Assembly: GCA_015680685.1 (NCBI GenBank)
Contig: MNCI01005050.1
Coordinates: forward strand, 246,603 to 310,602
Reading direction: 5' to 3'
DNA: 64,000 nt
Origin: Gnetum montanum
Taxonomy: Eukaryota > Streptophyta > Gnetopsida > Gnetales > Gnetaceae
Both the position numbers and the translations under genes were made by a program. Below are positions 44,551 through 56,948 of this stretch, piece by piece. The first letter of the stretch is position 1; every line of letters begins with the position of its first letter. The notes below the pieces were generated by a model. The model searched no databases. It was given only the letters and a program-made list of their open reading frames with translations, and had not been told where the DNA came from.

Positions 44551-45444
44551 TGATGAAGTGTCATAAAGTCAATGCGTTGACTAGGCTGTGTATATGGGGC
44601 CACGTATACACGGCCGCATCGACGCGGACCCATCGACGTAGCCTCCCTACATCGATGTGGCCCTATTTACGCAGCCACCCTTCCCTACCTATAAATATGA
44701 GGGCCTTCCGCCTCATTTAGGTATTTTATTGAGTAGTTGTAGTGAAGCTCTTACAGTTTGCTCCCTCAAGAGATATAATATTTTCCAAGTGCCCACAGCA
44801 GGTGTAAGAAATGTGGATCTTTATTCGAGTGTTGTTGTATCTGAGCCCACTGGTGTGACTGCAATAAATACGAACTGTTCAAGCATTCCTTGCATCATTT
44901 GGACTTAGTTATTTCATGCATTTTATGCTTCATTAATTACTTGTTTATGCTTTATTAGTTACTTGTTGATTATTATAATTTTAATCGTTATTGTTCATTC
45001 ATAGTTCGTTAAAGACATAAGTACGACCATCTCGAACGTAACCCAAACACTTGGTAAGCCCAGTGACGCTTAACGACTGGTAACCCAGTAGTGTTAGGAA
45101 ATTCTCAAAACGTGCTCGGAAGATGGGACCAGATACTTATGATAGGAGTAGTTAGAATATAAACTAGGATAATTAGAGATTAGATAATAGTTATTCCTTA
45201 CTTTCCATACCTCAATTAGTCACCAAAAAGATAATTAAAAAGATATAAAAATCATTAGCCTTAGTCTCACTTAAATAGGACCTCACAAGTGAGATTAGGA
45301 TGATAACGACCATTCTAACTCAAGGTTTCACTGGTTAGAAGTCTGGTGTATGTTAAGTGCTTACAGTCTACAGATTTCGACCGAGTTGCGCATGAACACT
45401 CATGATTCATATGGTTGGGCGTAGGGGTACCTAGCCACTCATCA
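44551..45444 (+). repeat. G7 5' LTR
   Basis: 894 bp, TGATGAAGTGTC...CACTCATCA. U3 has CpG-rich blocks CATCGACGTAGCC and ATCGATGTGGCCC. TATAAATA at 44690-44697, AATAAA at 44863-44868, shared U5 end. Confidence 0.93.
44690..44697 (+). promoter_or_regulatory. TATA box of the G7 5' LTR
   Basis: TATAAATA after the CpG-rich U3 blocks; kept also in the 3' LTR at 57084-57091. Confidence 0.7.
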
Positions 45445-45464
45445 TTGGCACCGTTTCCAGAGAC
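45445..45464 (+). other. G7 primer binding site (tRNA-Asp type)
   Basis: TTGGCACCGTTTCCAGAGAC directly after the 5' LTR. Confidence 0.78.
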
Positions 45465-45589
45465 TATTAGTCTTACATGCGTCATCTAACTTTAGTGAAA
45501 TTATCATTTAAGTCATTGGAACGGACCTAGGATAGAAATATTTCAGCACGCTAGGTGAATTTAAGTTAATTATAAGGTACACCAGTTAC

Positions 45590-47430
45590 ATGGACAATCT
45601 GACGTCTAATATGTCTTCTCACAAGAGAGAGGTATTTGAACCATTGGTGCCGCAAGAATGTCAGGTGGTGTACAAACATCTCGATGAATATGTCCCTGAT
45701 TTCACATTCATGCTACATCAAGATGAGCATCTTCGATGGCGGGACATAGAGGGTAGCATCATGGTACCACCTGACCGAGTAGCTCCTACAATGCTATATC
45801 ATAATCTGGTTAGTTTGGGCATCCAGGATTGGGTGGCAGAGTATGTCATGGAGGACCATGACTACCAGGACTATCATCTTACGGAGGCTCAACAGACAAG
45901 AGATCAGTAGCAGGCCGAGAGATATGAATAACAGAAGGGGAAACATTTCAGTAACCCCTTATTCTCGCAAGGGCCACAAGATGATGGGGATCTCATATTT
46001 CATGATACCCATTCGATCGAACTTCACCTGGGGCAACAAATCCTCCAGTCAGTCATTTAGAACAAACCTCCAAGTGACCATGATCCTCAAGGGGATGGCG
46101 GGCCACGTAGTAAAGCTGGAGGAGATGACCATGGCCACCACCAGGGTAGATGGGGAGATCGATGTCGGAGCAGTGGTGATGCCTCTCCATCTTCTCTATC
46201 CTCCCCCTCTCATATGCCTTCATCCAACGCAGGCTCTAAGCGTAACAGGGGAAGGTTGGAGAGAAAGGACAATGGTAAACAAGTTCAAAGGGAGCAACAT
46301 GAGGAAACATGTGACCAATCGCGTGGCCCTCACCATCATAAAAGAAGGGGTAGCCGAAATTATCATAGATGTCATAGTCCCCAACAGGACTATGATTCAG
46401 ACGAGCCATTATTAGCTACTCGGAGCATGCTCCAAATTGTAGAGGCAGTTCACATTCTAAGCAGGCACATGAAGGATAGTTGGATCAAGTGTGTTGATAT
46501 GAAAAACATTTCCAGATTTGAAGGGGGATACAACTGTGATCCGTAGACCCACCTGCAGGCATTCCATGACACCTGCACCCTACAAAACATTGATAACAAT
46601 TGGCAATAGTTGAAGCTGTTCCCTCACACACTCATCAAAGAAGCTGAAAGTTAGTACTGGTCCTTGGAGCCAGAATCAATCAGAAGATGGAGTACGATGC
46701 TTGAAATCTTTAATGACAAATATCAAACGTACTCTAGAGTGGTGAATTTGAGATAGTAGATCCAAGGTTTGAAACAAGGAAATCATGAACCCTTGGATGC
46801 TGCCATGAGTAGGTATTACTCACTATTGTATCGATGCCCTAGTCATGGTTACTCTCAACGGGCACAGCTTGGCCACATTATTGATGGGCTCCATTTTAAA
46901 ACACGAAAGACCCTTGATGTGTACACCAAGGGATGACTGTCAGAGCTAAGGGCCCATCAATTGCAGTGCCTAATTGATCAAGTGGCCAAAGAGGAAGGAG
47001 AACTCAGAAAAAAGGAGAGTGCAGAAGAATTCAACCGGGACCCTTCCCTTAGAAAAAGGGAGGTTCAATTTTGTGATGAGGAGGATGAGTCATCACTGGA
47101 AGCAGCAGTCAATCAGAAGACTTTGCCATTACAAAAGTTTGCATCTAAAATATTGGCAAAGGTGGATAAAATGTGGGACTCTTTGGATGAGAAATTCCAA
47201 AGTGTATTGAAAATTACAGAAGAGTCCAAAGAACAAGGTAGTGACTGTGATCGGCGTGGGAAGAAGGGAGCTTAACGTACCCAATATAAGGGTAAGGGAA
47301 AAGTTGTTGTAACAGAACAGGTTGTAGACTCTGACATCGAGGAGGACGATGAATGTGAAATATGCCAATATGAATATTCTAAGGGATGTTTCCCTATGGT
47401 GTCACACCTTCAAGAGTCTAGGGTCTATGC
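45590..47430 (+). pseudogene. G7 gag, long form
   Basis: One frame (start ATG 45590, or ATG 45608 by alignment with G5) runs to about 47275 with point stops only. The N-terminal module reads YVPDFTFMLHQDEHLRW and VPPDRVAPTMLYHNLVSLG. The basic linker has HHHKRRGSRNYHRCHSPQQ. The capsid domain has NISRFEGGYNCDP, HLQAFHDTCTLQNIDNNW and HIIDGLHFKTRKTLDVYTKG (46550-46935). The acidic helical part reads LIDQVAKEEGELRKKESAEE. After a frameshift near 47275 the knuckle CEICQYEYSKGCF appears near 47355-47395 with its His changed to Tyr. Stops are CAG-to-TAG type. Confidence 0.88.
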
Positions 47431-48079
47431 CTTGAACCCTCGTTTCGCATAGTGGAAGACACCTCGAAGGTTGCCTTATCCACAAGGTAATCCTAGGCGG
47501 TTCCACCAGTAGCAACAAGGATACTATCCAAGTGGAATGCCCCTGCAACTGTATGAATACTTCCAACAATGGTAGCAACCACAAGCGTGGGGAATGCCAC
47601 CTCCAAGGTAGCAATACCCTTCCAAGCAGTCAGATCCTTATGGGTACTATGTTCAGCAACCAGTCTCTCCAAGAGACTCTTCTAGTCATGCGGCCTTTCC
47701 CAGTTACTACCACCCCCTGAATATTTTATACATCCATCTCCATCACCCAAGAGGCCAAACCGACATCTCTTCTACCCTCTGTCACCTTCTTCTACCACTC
47801 CTCCACACCATCCCTTTCAGTTGCCACCTGCTCCATCCATACAGGAAGAAATACCATCACAATTGTAACAACGAAATGCTACGAGGGCTGTTAACTTACA
47901 ATCGGCACCTTAGCTAAGTGGACCGGAATCCAAGCCATGCAAACGTCCTTTTTTCCTGCCCAATAATCTAAACACACCCTCACCTACACCTATGGTCAGT
48001 GCCTCCGAACCTACCAACGCCTCTACCATCATACCACCCGAGTAGTCCTCCACTCCATCGCACTCCAACGTCCAGACGA
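47431..48079 (+). pseudogene. G7 Pro/Gln/Tyr-rich linker
   Basis: Same type as in G1 and G5 (RLPYPQGNPRRFHQ, YYPSGMPLQ, MPPPR), with stops. Confidence 0.65.
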
Positions 48080-48590
48080 TCATGCTCATACATGCCATGA
48101 CTGACTAGATCAAAGTAGGTTCTCTTCTCTGGAAATTGACAGATGTAGGAATCCCCCTCATATATCTTCAGGTGGCTGGGAACGAGCTGTGCAAAGCTCT
48201 TCTAGACTCAGGGTCGGGGTCAATTTGATCTCTCATGACATGTATAAGAACTAGAACCTGCCCGCACTAAAGAAGAGCAACATTCGGCTCAAGTTAGTAG
48301 ATCAATCCATCACCATTCCTTTGGGTTTGGTGGAGGACATTGTGACCACTGTTTTTGGGTCGTCCTACCTTGTTGACTTCCTGGTCATCTGTGTTGAGAA
48401 CTATAAGGGGAACTTCCCAATCATCATGGGAAGAGCCTAGGTAAGCATGGTGGATGCACGACTAGGACTCCGAGATCTATCCCTAGAAATTTCAAAGGAA
48501 AATCCTTTCGGGAAGATTGAGAAGAAAAGAGTTCCATGCATCACATACAGTGACTCAGGGTGCAACTGTGTGCAGTAGTTATGGTCCACT
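48080..48590 (+). pseudogene. G7 retropepsin-like protease, broken
   Basis: Active-site stretch ALLDSGSG near 48197-48222, then lost by a small indel where G1 has VNLIS. Downstream KKSNIRLKLVDQSITIPLGL and NFPIIMGRA (W changed to stop), MVDARLGLRDLSLEIS, ending CITYSDSGCN. Otherwise the family length. Confidence 0.82.
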
Positions 48591-50345
48591 AAGCAGATAT
48601 CCATTCAAGCATGTAGTCAGTGTACCAAGGAATCACCCATTCAACAGTGCTTGTATGCAACAGCCACTAACCAAGAGGGCACCCAATGGCTGATAGCTGA
48701 TCCTTCTAGCAGCACATTATGCATGAACTGTCGAAGGGGCTACTGCAAGTCTATATTGATAGCATGGATGTGATGGAGGAGATTCATCAACAGACCTCCA
48801 TCATTGATGACCAAGATGATTGGGGAAAGCTAGAAATCCTTGAGAGCTTCAAGTAAGAGCCCCTTGAGCTAAAATCCCTACTAGTTGACTTAAAGTATGC
48901 ATTCTTGAAAAATGTTAAGCTGGTAATTATCAATGCCACCCTTGCTCCGGAACAGAAAAGGAAATTGATGGGGATGGTGAACAAATGGGTTGCTGCATTC
49001 GTGTTGTCCTATCCTGAGTTGACTGGAGTTGATCCCAGGATCTGCTAGCACTAGATCTATCTTGACCCTTCCATGAAGCCACAGCGACAACCACAAAGAT
49101 GGTTGAATCCCAAATTGAAGCATGTTGTAAAAGATGAAATTGAACAATTGCTTAGGGTAGGATTCATCTATTCTATCGCTGATAGCGAATGGGTTAGCCC
49201 ACTCGTTATGGTACCCAAAAAAGGTGGCAAGTGGAGGGTCTGTATTGACTTCCAGTTACTCAACATGGTGACTTTCAAGGACCACTTCCCAATTCCATTT
49301 GTGGACCAGGTGTTGGATACAATCGCAGGACACCGATATTACAGTTTCTTAGATGGTTATAGTGGTTATAACCAAATCCAAATAGCACTAGAGGACTAGG
49401 CCAAAACTACCTTCACAAGTCCATGGGGGACTTTTGCATATAAGAAGATGCCCTTTGGCCTATGCAATGCATCTGCGACATTCTAATGCCTTGTCCTAAG
49501 CATCTTCCAGCAACAGATCAGCAATGGTGTAGAAGCCTTCATGGACAACTTCTCCACCTATGGTGCCACGTTCGAGCAAGCCTTGGACTGCCTAGAGCAA
49601 GTTCTAAAGAGGTGTGTAGACACCAATCTGTGACTCAATTGGCAAAAGAGCCATCTAATGGTCCAAGAGGGCATTGTGTTGGGCCATCGCATCTCATCAA
49701 CAGGGATCAGCGTAGACCCTAAAAAGATTAGGGTCATCCAAGGAATTACCTGACAACCAAGTACTGTCAAAGATGTGCGGTCATTCCTTAGACACATTGG
49801 TTACTACCAGCATTTCATTGAGTGCTTCTCAAAGATCGCACGACCATTGGTAGAGCTTACAAAGAAGGACACTCCGTTCATCTAGACCAAGGAATGTGAG
49901 TCTGCATTCCAAGAGTTGAAACAGAAACTCGTAGAAGCTCCGGTTCTACGGGCATCAAATTAGTCCAAAACCTTTTACATTATGACGGATGCCTCCAACT
50001 ATGCCTTGGGAGCCATGCTTACATAGTGTGACAATCAGAAATGTCCATATTATATCCACTGTGCAAGCCGTAGCATTGTGGGTGCCCAACTGAACTATAC
50101 CACCACCAAGAAGGAATTGATGGCGGTGGTGTTCACCTTAGACAAATTCTGACACTATGTGCTTAGATACGAGGTTTTTGTGCACATAGACCACAGTGCT
50201 ATTTGGTTCCTGATGAACAATCCAACGGTGAGCCCCCACATAATCCGGTGGCTGGTGATTCTTCAGGAGTTTGATATTACCATGGTAGACAGAAAGGGGA
50301 TCGAGAATGTGATCGTTGACCACTTGTCGCAGTTACAATGGGATG
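48591..50345 (+). pseudogene. G7 reverse transcriptase and RNase H, broken
   Basis: DDWGKLEILESFK leads in near 48818. RT: VGFIYSIADSEWVSPLVMVP, KKGGKWRVCIDFQLLNMVTF, FLDGYSGYNQIQIALED, FGLCNASAT; the catalytic motif is FMDNFSTYG (49538-49564), so the second Asp is Asn. GYYQHFIECFSKIARPL connects. RNase H: IMTDASNYALGAML (Asp kept) near 49978, LNYTTTKKELMAVVFTLDKF, IDHSAIWFLMNNPTV, ending VDRKGIENVIVDHLSQL. Stops (TAG for CAG) throughout. Confidence 0.9.
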
Positions 50346-51660
50346 ACGTAGAAGAGGAGGAGCCTTTATCTGACCAGTTTCTAGATGAACTCCTCTTCAC
50401 AAATGTTGTTGATCCTCAAGCACCCAAGGAATCTCCTTGGTTCAATCGCATCCTCACCTACCTTACAACCTAGGAGCTGCCAAAAGAGTGGAACCATCAA
50501 CAAAAATAGCAGTTTATCCATAAGGCCAAGCATTTTATGGAAATCAACAGCCACCTCTACAAGGTGTGCATAGATCGCTTGGTTCGATGGTGTGTCCCTA
50601 ATGCTGATACATTGCGTGTCCTCCAAGATGCTCATGAGGCCCTTGTGGGGGCCACTATGTTGGATGCAGCATGACCATTAAAATCCTACTTGCAGGGTAT
50701 TATTGGCCTACACTTTTCAAGGATGCATAATGGTTCACCTACTCCTGTGAAGGATGCCAAAGAGATGGTGGGATGATGGCATGGTTGGAGGGACCTCAAC
50801 AGTGTATCTAGCCACTAGAGCCCTTTGACATCTAGGGTATCGACTTCATGGGGCCCATCACCCCCTTGTCAAATGGAAAGGCATATATCATCATGGCTGT
50901 GGACTACTGTACAAAGTTGGCAAAAGAAGCAACCGTCGTCGACTATTCTTCCAACAACAAATCGTTAACAGGTTTGGAGTGCCTCACGCACTCATTTCTA
51001 ACAATGGGACTCACTTCATGGGTGTCACTTTTTGAAAACACATGCAACGCTTAGGGGTAACACATAAATTTACAACACCCTATCCCCCCCAAGCCAATGG
51101 ACAGGCCGAAGTTACCAATAGGAAGATCACCAAGATCCTTACCCGAACCATTAGCAAATATAGGAGGGATTGGAGTACCAAGCTCAACGATGCCCTATGG
51201 GCCTATCGCTTCACTTGGAAACTTCCTGTAGGGTACTCTCCCTATGAATTAGTGTATGGAAAGTTGCCAACACTTCCAATCCAAGCAGAACTCCAGACAC
51301 TATCCACCACCTATGACCTCGGTCTTGACCTCCTGCTAGCACAACGAGAACAATTAATCAATTTAAGTGTGCTAGATGAGAACCGATTAGTGGCCCTATT
51401 TTCCAATGAAACCCACAAGGCCTATAACAAGAAACGACATGATCTTAGGATTTGGAAGGTCAAATTTTGATGTGGAGACAAGGTATTGTATTGGAACCCC
51501 TCACATGTATCCCAACCGACAAATTTTCAGACACTATGGGAGGGACCTTATATTGTCTCTGAAACCTTCCCATCTGGGGCCTTGCTCATCCACAAACCTG
51601 GGTATCCCACCAAAACATAGTTATCAATCACCAACAACTCAAACCTTTCCATGAGCTCCA
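50346..51660 (+). pseudogene. G7 integrase, broken
   Basis: Zinc-binding part decayed around 50625-50770 (HEALVGATMLDAA, CEGCQRDG). Core: MGPITPLSNGKAYIIMAVDY (Asp), then frameshifts, LISNNGTHF (Asp changed to Asn) near 50995, and TPYPPQANGQAEVTNRKITK (Glu kept) from 51078. The C-terminal part has LWAYRFTWKLPVGYSPYELV and HDLRIWKVKF. The end is not sharp; the pol-end motif SHGGDGHLC is decayed to a TCATTGGGGAGA tract at 51736. Confidence 0.87.
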
Positions 51661-53855
51661 CACAACCAGTGCCACTACCTTGTTATCAACCAATCATCCA
51701 TGCTCCATCTTTCGCTTCTCCTCCTTTCCACCTAGTCATTGGGGAGACCCTCATCCCTACTAATCCATTTCACTGCACCCCTCACCATTTTATCATTTTT
51801 TATTCTACACTTTTTTTATTTTCCTCTTTTTTTTTTACACTTTTTTGTTTTCCACTTTTTATTTTACACTTTTTTATTTTACACTTTTTGTTTTCCACTT
51901 TTTGTTATACACTTTTTTGTTTTCCACCTTTTCTTTTACACTTATTTGTTTTCCACTTTTTTGTTTCACTTATGTGTTTTACACTTCTTTGTTTTACACT
52001 TATTTATTTTCCATTTCTCGTGTTTTTTGTTTACTTTTTATCGTCTTATTGTTTGGCGCGGTCGATTTTCGTTACAATCGGTACTGTAATAGTCTTCCTC
52101 GTTGTCTAGCCCCTGCCATTGCATGTTTGTCCTTGGATTTTATGTTGTTTTCACTTCATAAATTCAGCAGTGAGTCCACATCATCTACGCATTCATCATT
52201 CCATGGTTTTCCTTTTGTCGCGAACATGCAACCCCTTCACTTAAAAACATTTTAATCAATGTGTGACTTGTCTAGTTACCGGACTGAGGGATGACCCAAT
52301 GGTTTGAATCGGGTGTGACTTCAAGGAGAATGCTTTATTCATTGTTCTGTTTTGTTCCCTGGGTTGCTGGTGTATCCTTACGAATTTCCTACCACCCCAA
52401 GTCTCTCTCCACGAAAGCTTTTGGGCAATTCAACCTTGCATGGTATGATCCTCACTGAAAAAATTCAGAAAAGAAAAAAGAAAAAAATAAAAAACAAAAA
52501 AAACAAAAAATAAATTGAGGATTCAAAGCACACCCCTTGGTCAAATGCATGCACACACGCATGGATCTTCACATGGTGTCGTTCTCCTGCACAAAAGAAA
52601 AAAAAACATATAGCGGTGGGAATTCAAAGCGCACCCCTGAGACCGCCTCTCAAGGGCCACACACACTAGTTATGGGACTTCCTTGGTCCCCTCTAACTTT
52701 ATCCCCTTTCACTTCCTTCTTCTCACATCTCCTAGAGTGGTGGTTCTCTGTGGGGTCATTCTTGCTTCCTTGGGGGATGGTCGAGCCTTCGTCTATCACT
52801 GCGAGGTCACTGATTGCGGATGGTTTTGGGTCTGACCTTAGGAAAGGTTCTGCCAGGTCACTTAACCACGCTCACACACAGGGTTTCATGTGGTCGACAC
52901 TTGGAATTTCCATTCTCTCCTCTCCCCATTCCCACTTCTCTCCATACTCACCTCACTGCCATTTTTATGTTTTGTGTGTTTGTCATGTTTTCTGTAGGTC
53001 TCTCATGCCTTGGCGAGTTCTCTTGGTTTGGAGTCTTCACAGGTCAACACCCATTATCGACACCTAGGCCCATGGACCCTGGTGTTGAGGGTATGCAGTG
53101 GCTACAAAGGTTGTTTCTTGCTATGGGGAGGACCCACCTACGTATTCCTGGTTCCACCTGTTAAGCCTATAATCCTTTAGATTCCTTGGTTGCTTGTTTT
53201 CAGTGTCCCATCATTCGATTTCATCCTCGTAAGAGTTCTTTTTGACTCTCGTTCTCCAATTTTGTCTCTTTTTCATGCTCCATTCCCTTCCTCTTGTCCT
53301 CAGCTATGACCGGGCCTTTCTCACGCTTCAATCGCCTCAATTTGGGTTTCCAAATTTTTCATTTCAGGTGTTTTATGGGTTGGTCAATGCTGGCCCACGG
53401 GTGAATAGCGCTACATATACGGGGCCCCGTATACGTAGCGCCTGCGTATACGTGGCCCCGTCAATGCAGTGGCCAACCCCTATATATACCCTGACGCACT
53501 TTGCATTTTTCATCATTTGGAGTCCAAATTGAGGAGAGTTTTTGCCATTTTTCTGCCTAACCCTTCCCAACGCACCTACATTCCATCGCATGTCCACATC
53601 AACATGTCCTTGCCCCTTTTTACGTAACCGGAGGTATGCTCTCAGTCATGGGGGGGTGGTGCTTTTGTGTAATTAGTTAATTAATTGATTAGTTGTTAAT
53701 TACAGAAACTTTGGCCCTATCCCCTAACTTAACACTCCAGGAGACTTAACGGTGTGCCTATGCCATTAACATAACTTGGTCAAACTGAGAAAGTATATAC
53801 GGACCATCTTCAGTTACTTATGAATGATCTAATGGACGGTTATGTTTGCTTGTAG
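51661..53855 (+). other. G7 3' non-coding region between integrase and extra ORF
   Basis: Contains the T-rich repeat (51791-52035), then the blocks shared with the other elements: GTGTGACTTCAAGG near 52313, GATTCAAAGCACACCCC at about 52523 and a second GAATTCAAAGCGCACCCC at about 52621, and GGGGAGGACCCACC at about 53125-53138. Long-looking ORFs in the T-rich part are low-complexity artefacts. Confidence 0.78.
51791..52035. repeat. T-rich degenerate tandem repeat
   Basis: Irregular units of TTTTACACTTTTTTGTTTTC and TTTTCCACTTTTT repeat about a dozen times. Only G7 has this expansion at this place. Confidence 0.85.
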
Positions 53856-56711
53856 ATGGCACCCAAACCGAGGCACCTAAGGGACGAAGGACCATCACAA
53901 CCAAGGGACAAGCGCCCATGTACGGGAAGGGGACGAGGTGTGCAACTGCTAGAGTATGCGGAGGGCTCTCATGCAACTGGGCCCTTTCACGAATGACCTG
54001 ATGTGGAATCTGTTCACCAGATTCTCGAAGAGGAGATTCCCGACGTGCAATTGCTAGGGGATGAGACTTCTGGGATACCACCACGGCTTGAGATCACTTT
54101 GACCCAAGCCTGCCTTGATGCTATCATGCCATGCGAGGTGCAACGGACGGTCCTCCAAGAGTTAAATTTTGGACCATTCCTCTAGAACACGCTAGAAGAC
54201 GTGAGGCTTCAATTGCAGAATTCTCCGATGTGGCCAATCATCACAACCAATGGTGAGTGGTACTTATGAGAAACTTATCTCTTCTAGATGAATCGGCAGC
54301 TAGGGTCAAGAGTAAGAATCAAAGACATTTATGTCTCTTACTCTTCAGAAGCAATAGCACAAGCTCTGAGGTTGCCTGAAATTGGGGCAGATGTGGTAGA
54401 AATTCTGAAATAGGCCGATCCAAAGGTAAAGGTTCAATGGCTCAAATGGTGTTATGAGGTAGAGCGCAAGGAATTCAGCTCCTTGACCACGATGGAGAGA
54501 GTCTACTCAAAGATCGCATCTTACCATTTGAATCCAATGATAAGACCCAGCAAAATCATTGCCTTCTCTGCTCATTCATGTATCTCCTTGAGTGGGAAAT
54601 TTTCCATGAGCCTTCCACAGCTATTATTTTTGGAGATTGAAAAGAGGTTCGCAGAGAACGAACTTGGAAGATGAGCTCTCCCCCTTCCCTACCTAATCTG
54701 AAAGTTATACAAACGGGCAAGGATAGCACGATATTCTAATGACATAATCTGGTGCATCCCAATTGCCTCGTGGTAAGAGATGATGAACGACAAAACTCCT
54801 GTCACCACACAGATAAAGGAAGAGCAGCAACCACCTCCACCACCTACACAAACAACGTAGCTGAGCTCGCAAACCATAGTAGAATACATCCGCAAGATCC
54901 AGGAAATGCTCTCGAGTCAGTGAGAGCCATCCGGTAGGACTAGTGGAGGAGAAGACCCTTCGGTGTATCGCCCTACCATGAGCCACCCGGAACAAGTGGC
55001 TCAATCAGTCAACTTGCTTGAAAGGGTAGGGTCGATATTTTCTGCCACCCAAGCATCCATTCCAACTAGAATAGATCCAAGCATCCGAGATGTATCAACT
55101 ACAACCTAGCAGTTGTTCCCTAAAATCTCAGTGAATGCTACTACTTTCTCAATACGCTTGGAAGATGGTGAAGAGGCAACGGTCCTTGTAATGCAACACT
55201 AGGGACAAGAAGTTACAGCTGAAGTGGTTGCTGATACAATTGCTATGGTTCTCAATGCATTGACAGCACCTGTACTAAACATCCATGGACTACAAGATGT
55301 ACAGGTGTCTGCTGAAACTTCATGTAGCAAGATTGATGCAGCCCAACATGAAGAATTGTTGGACTAACCAATGGGAACCAGGCAACCACTTCCGGATTTC
55401 TTCAACCTTCCAAACAATATCACTATGACCCAGTCAGAGCTATTCTTGGCAAGGGGAAAGAGCCTTATTTTGGAAGGGCAACTAGAAGTTGCTCAAGCTG
55501 CTTGTCAACACTTGGCAACGAAGGTCGTCCAATTAAGAACCCAACTTGCCGATCCATCCATCCTCAACCGTGAAATCACAAGAGATGAAGCTTTTCAATA
55601 GCTTCAGCTTAAAATTCAGGTTGTTAAGGATGTAAGGGAGATGGTGATCCTAGACAAGTCCATAGCAGATGCCCAAGCGTATCACTTAAAGAAGGAGTTG
55701 GCGAAGGTTCACCAGGAGAACGTGCAGCTGACCGTAGAAGTTCATCGCCTACGCATTGTTGGTGCAGAGAACGAGCACATGAAAGATTTCATCCACCAAC
55801 AGTAGGAGGAGCTAGCCAAGGTGAACACTGACATAAGAAGGTTGGCTGCTGAAAATCAGAATCTATCAATGGAGGAGGTTCGGGCATTGCGACGGAAGTC
55901 TACAATCAAAATTATTGCTTGGAAGAACAAGGCCCTAAAATTCAAAAAAGCTAAAAATCATTACAGGGACCAAGTGGAATTGCAGAAGGAGGTAAATGAG
56001 AAGCACATTCAAGTTGCTAAAGCCTAGATGAACCAAGTGCTCCAACAGCTCTGAGAGGGAGGCGATGTATGGCCATCTATCTTCGATGGGTTGAACGCCT
56101 ATAATAAAGTAGAAATCTGCCTAAAGGAGCTGCAAATTGAAGAAATGACAGAATACATGGAGTTGGCCAACCTTCAATATGCAAACCTGGCTATGCTCAC
56201 AGCCAGGAGACCGTGGTCAAAGTTAGAAAAACAAGTGGCCGCCTCGTATTCCTTATACAAGGGTGAGTTCCAGGCGCAAAAGGAAACAAAATAGAAGCTG
56301 GCAACAGCAAATGTGAAACTCGAGGTCCTCTGCACAAGCTTTGAAGGTCAACGTATCATCGCGGAGGACTTGGCTCAAAGAATGAGTGACTACTAGCAAC
56401 TGTAGACATCAATCCGAGTGTTCAATATCGAACGCAAACAGTTTGTAGCCTGGTTTATCAATTTAAAAGAACTCATCCCAGCGCTACCTTGCCCTTGGGA
56501 AGTTATAGTTTCAAAACACATTGGAGAAGCTGCCTGAACCGTGAACGACCCTAGAAGCAAAGAAGAGAAAATGAGGGCTCTCTTGGAGGCTTTTCGGCTA
56601 TCTCTAGAAGTTGCAGCTACCGCGGGGCTATCGACATCCATGCCACCACCAACGCATAGGCTAGAGGCTAGAGAAGGTCCGTCAAAACCACCGCCCCCAG
56701 GGACGGTGTGA
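53856..56711 (+). pseudogene. G7 extra 3' ORF (Athila env-position type), one frame of 951 codons with point stops
   Basis: One frame from ATG 53856 to TGA 56709-56711, broken only by single stops (first is TGA at about residue 48). N-terminal basic segment MAPKPRHLRDEGPSQP. Then LEITLTQACLDAIMPCEVQ and VLQELNFGPFL; WLKWCYEVERKEFSSLTTME, YSKIASYHLNPMIRPSKI, CISLSGKFSMSLPQLLFLEI and LPLPYLI, the layout of the 'putative plant transposon protein' domain recalled from Athila elements. A PPPPPT patch follows, then about 400 residues of heptad-like helix (KVHQENVQLTVEVHRLR, AAENQNLSMEEVRALRRKS). C-terminal HIGEAA...EEKMRALLEAF and PPPPGTV. No signal peptide or membrane segment stands out, unlike a true envelope. 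Function unknown. Confidence 0.8.
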
Positions 56712-56948
56712 TCTTCTCTAGCAATTTTGTGCATCATACTACACAGCAGAGGCTCCAAGACCAGTGAGGTGTTTAATTTTGTCTCTGAACACTGCCATTT
56801 TTGTAATTTGTCCCCCTGTAACTTGGGCACTTGGTAAATTCATGTTGTTCATGTGTGTGTCATTTATGTGTTTAAGTTATGTGTGTTGTAAATAAGAATC
56901 CATACCTTCCAAATTGTAAAGTAACTTGAGGACAAGTTTTTGCTCAAT
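56712..56948 (+). other. Short non-coding stretch before the G7 polypurine tract
   Basis: Ends in a segment (AATTGTAAAGTAACTTGAGG) resembling the same place in G1 and G5 (TTTTGTAAGGAACTTGNGG), so this is the common pre-PPT leader. Confidence 0.6.

Noticed and set aside
51651-52255. Overlapping ORFs of 116-152 codons rich in F, L and Y, looking like membrane proteins
   Set aside because: They translate the T-rich repeat of the G7 non-coding region; no homology between elements and all three frames are open for the same reason.
52537-53164. 176-codon and 116-codon ORFs after the G7 integrase
   Set aside because: The region aligns with 3' non-coding DNA of G1 and G5, where no frame is open.
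53856-56711. Extra ORF as a captured host gene or true viral envelope
   Set aside because: No signal peptide, membrane span or host-family motif is visible; the position and central domain fit the Athila extra ORF better.
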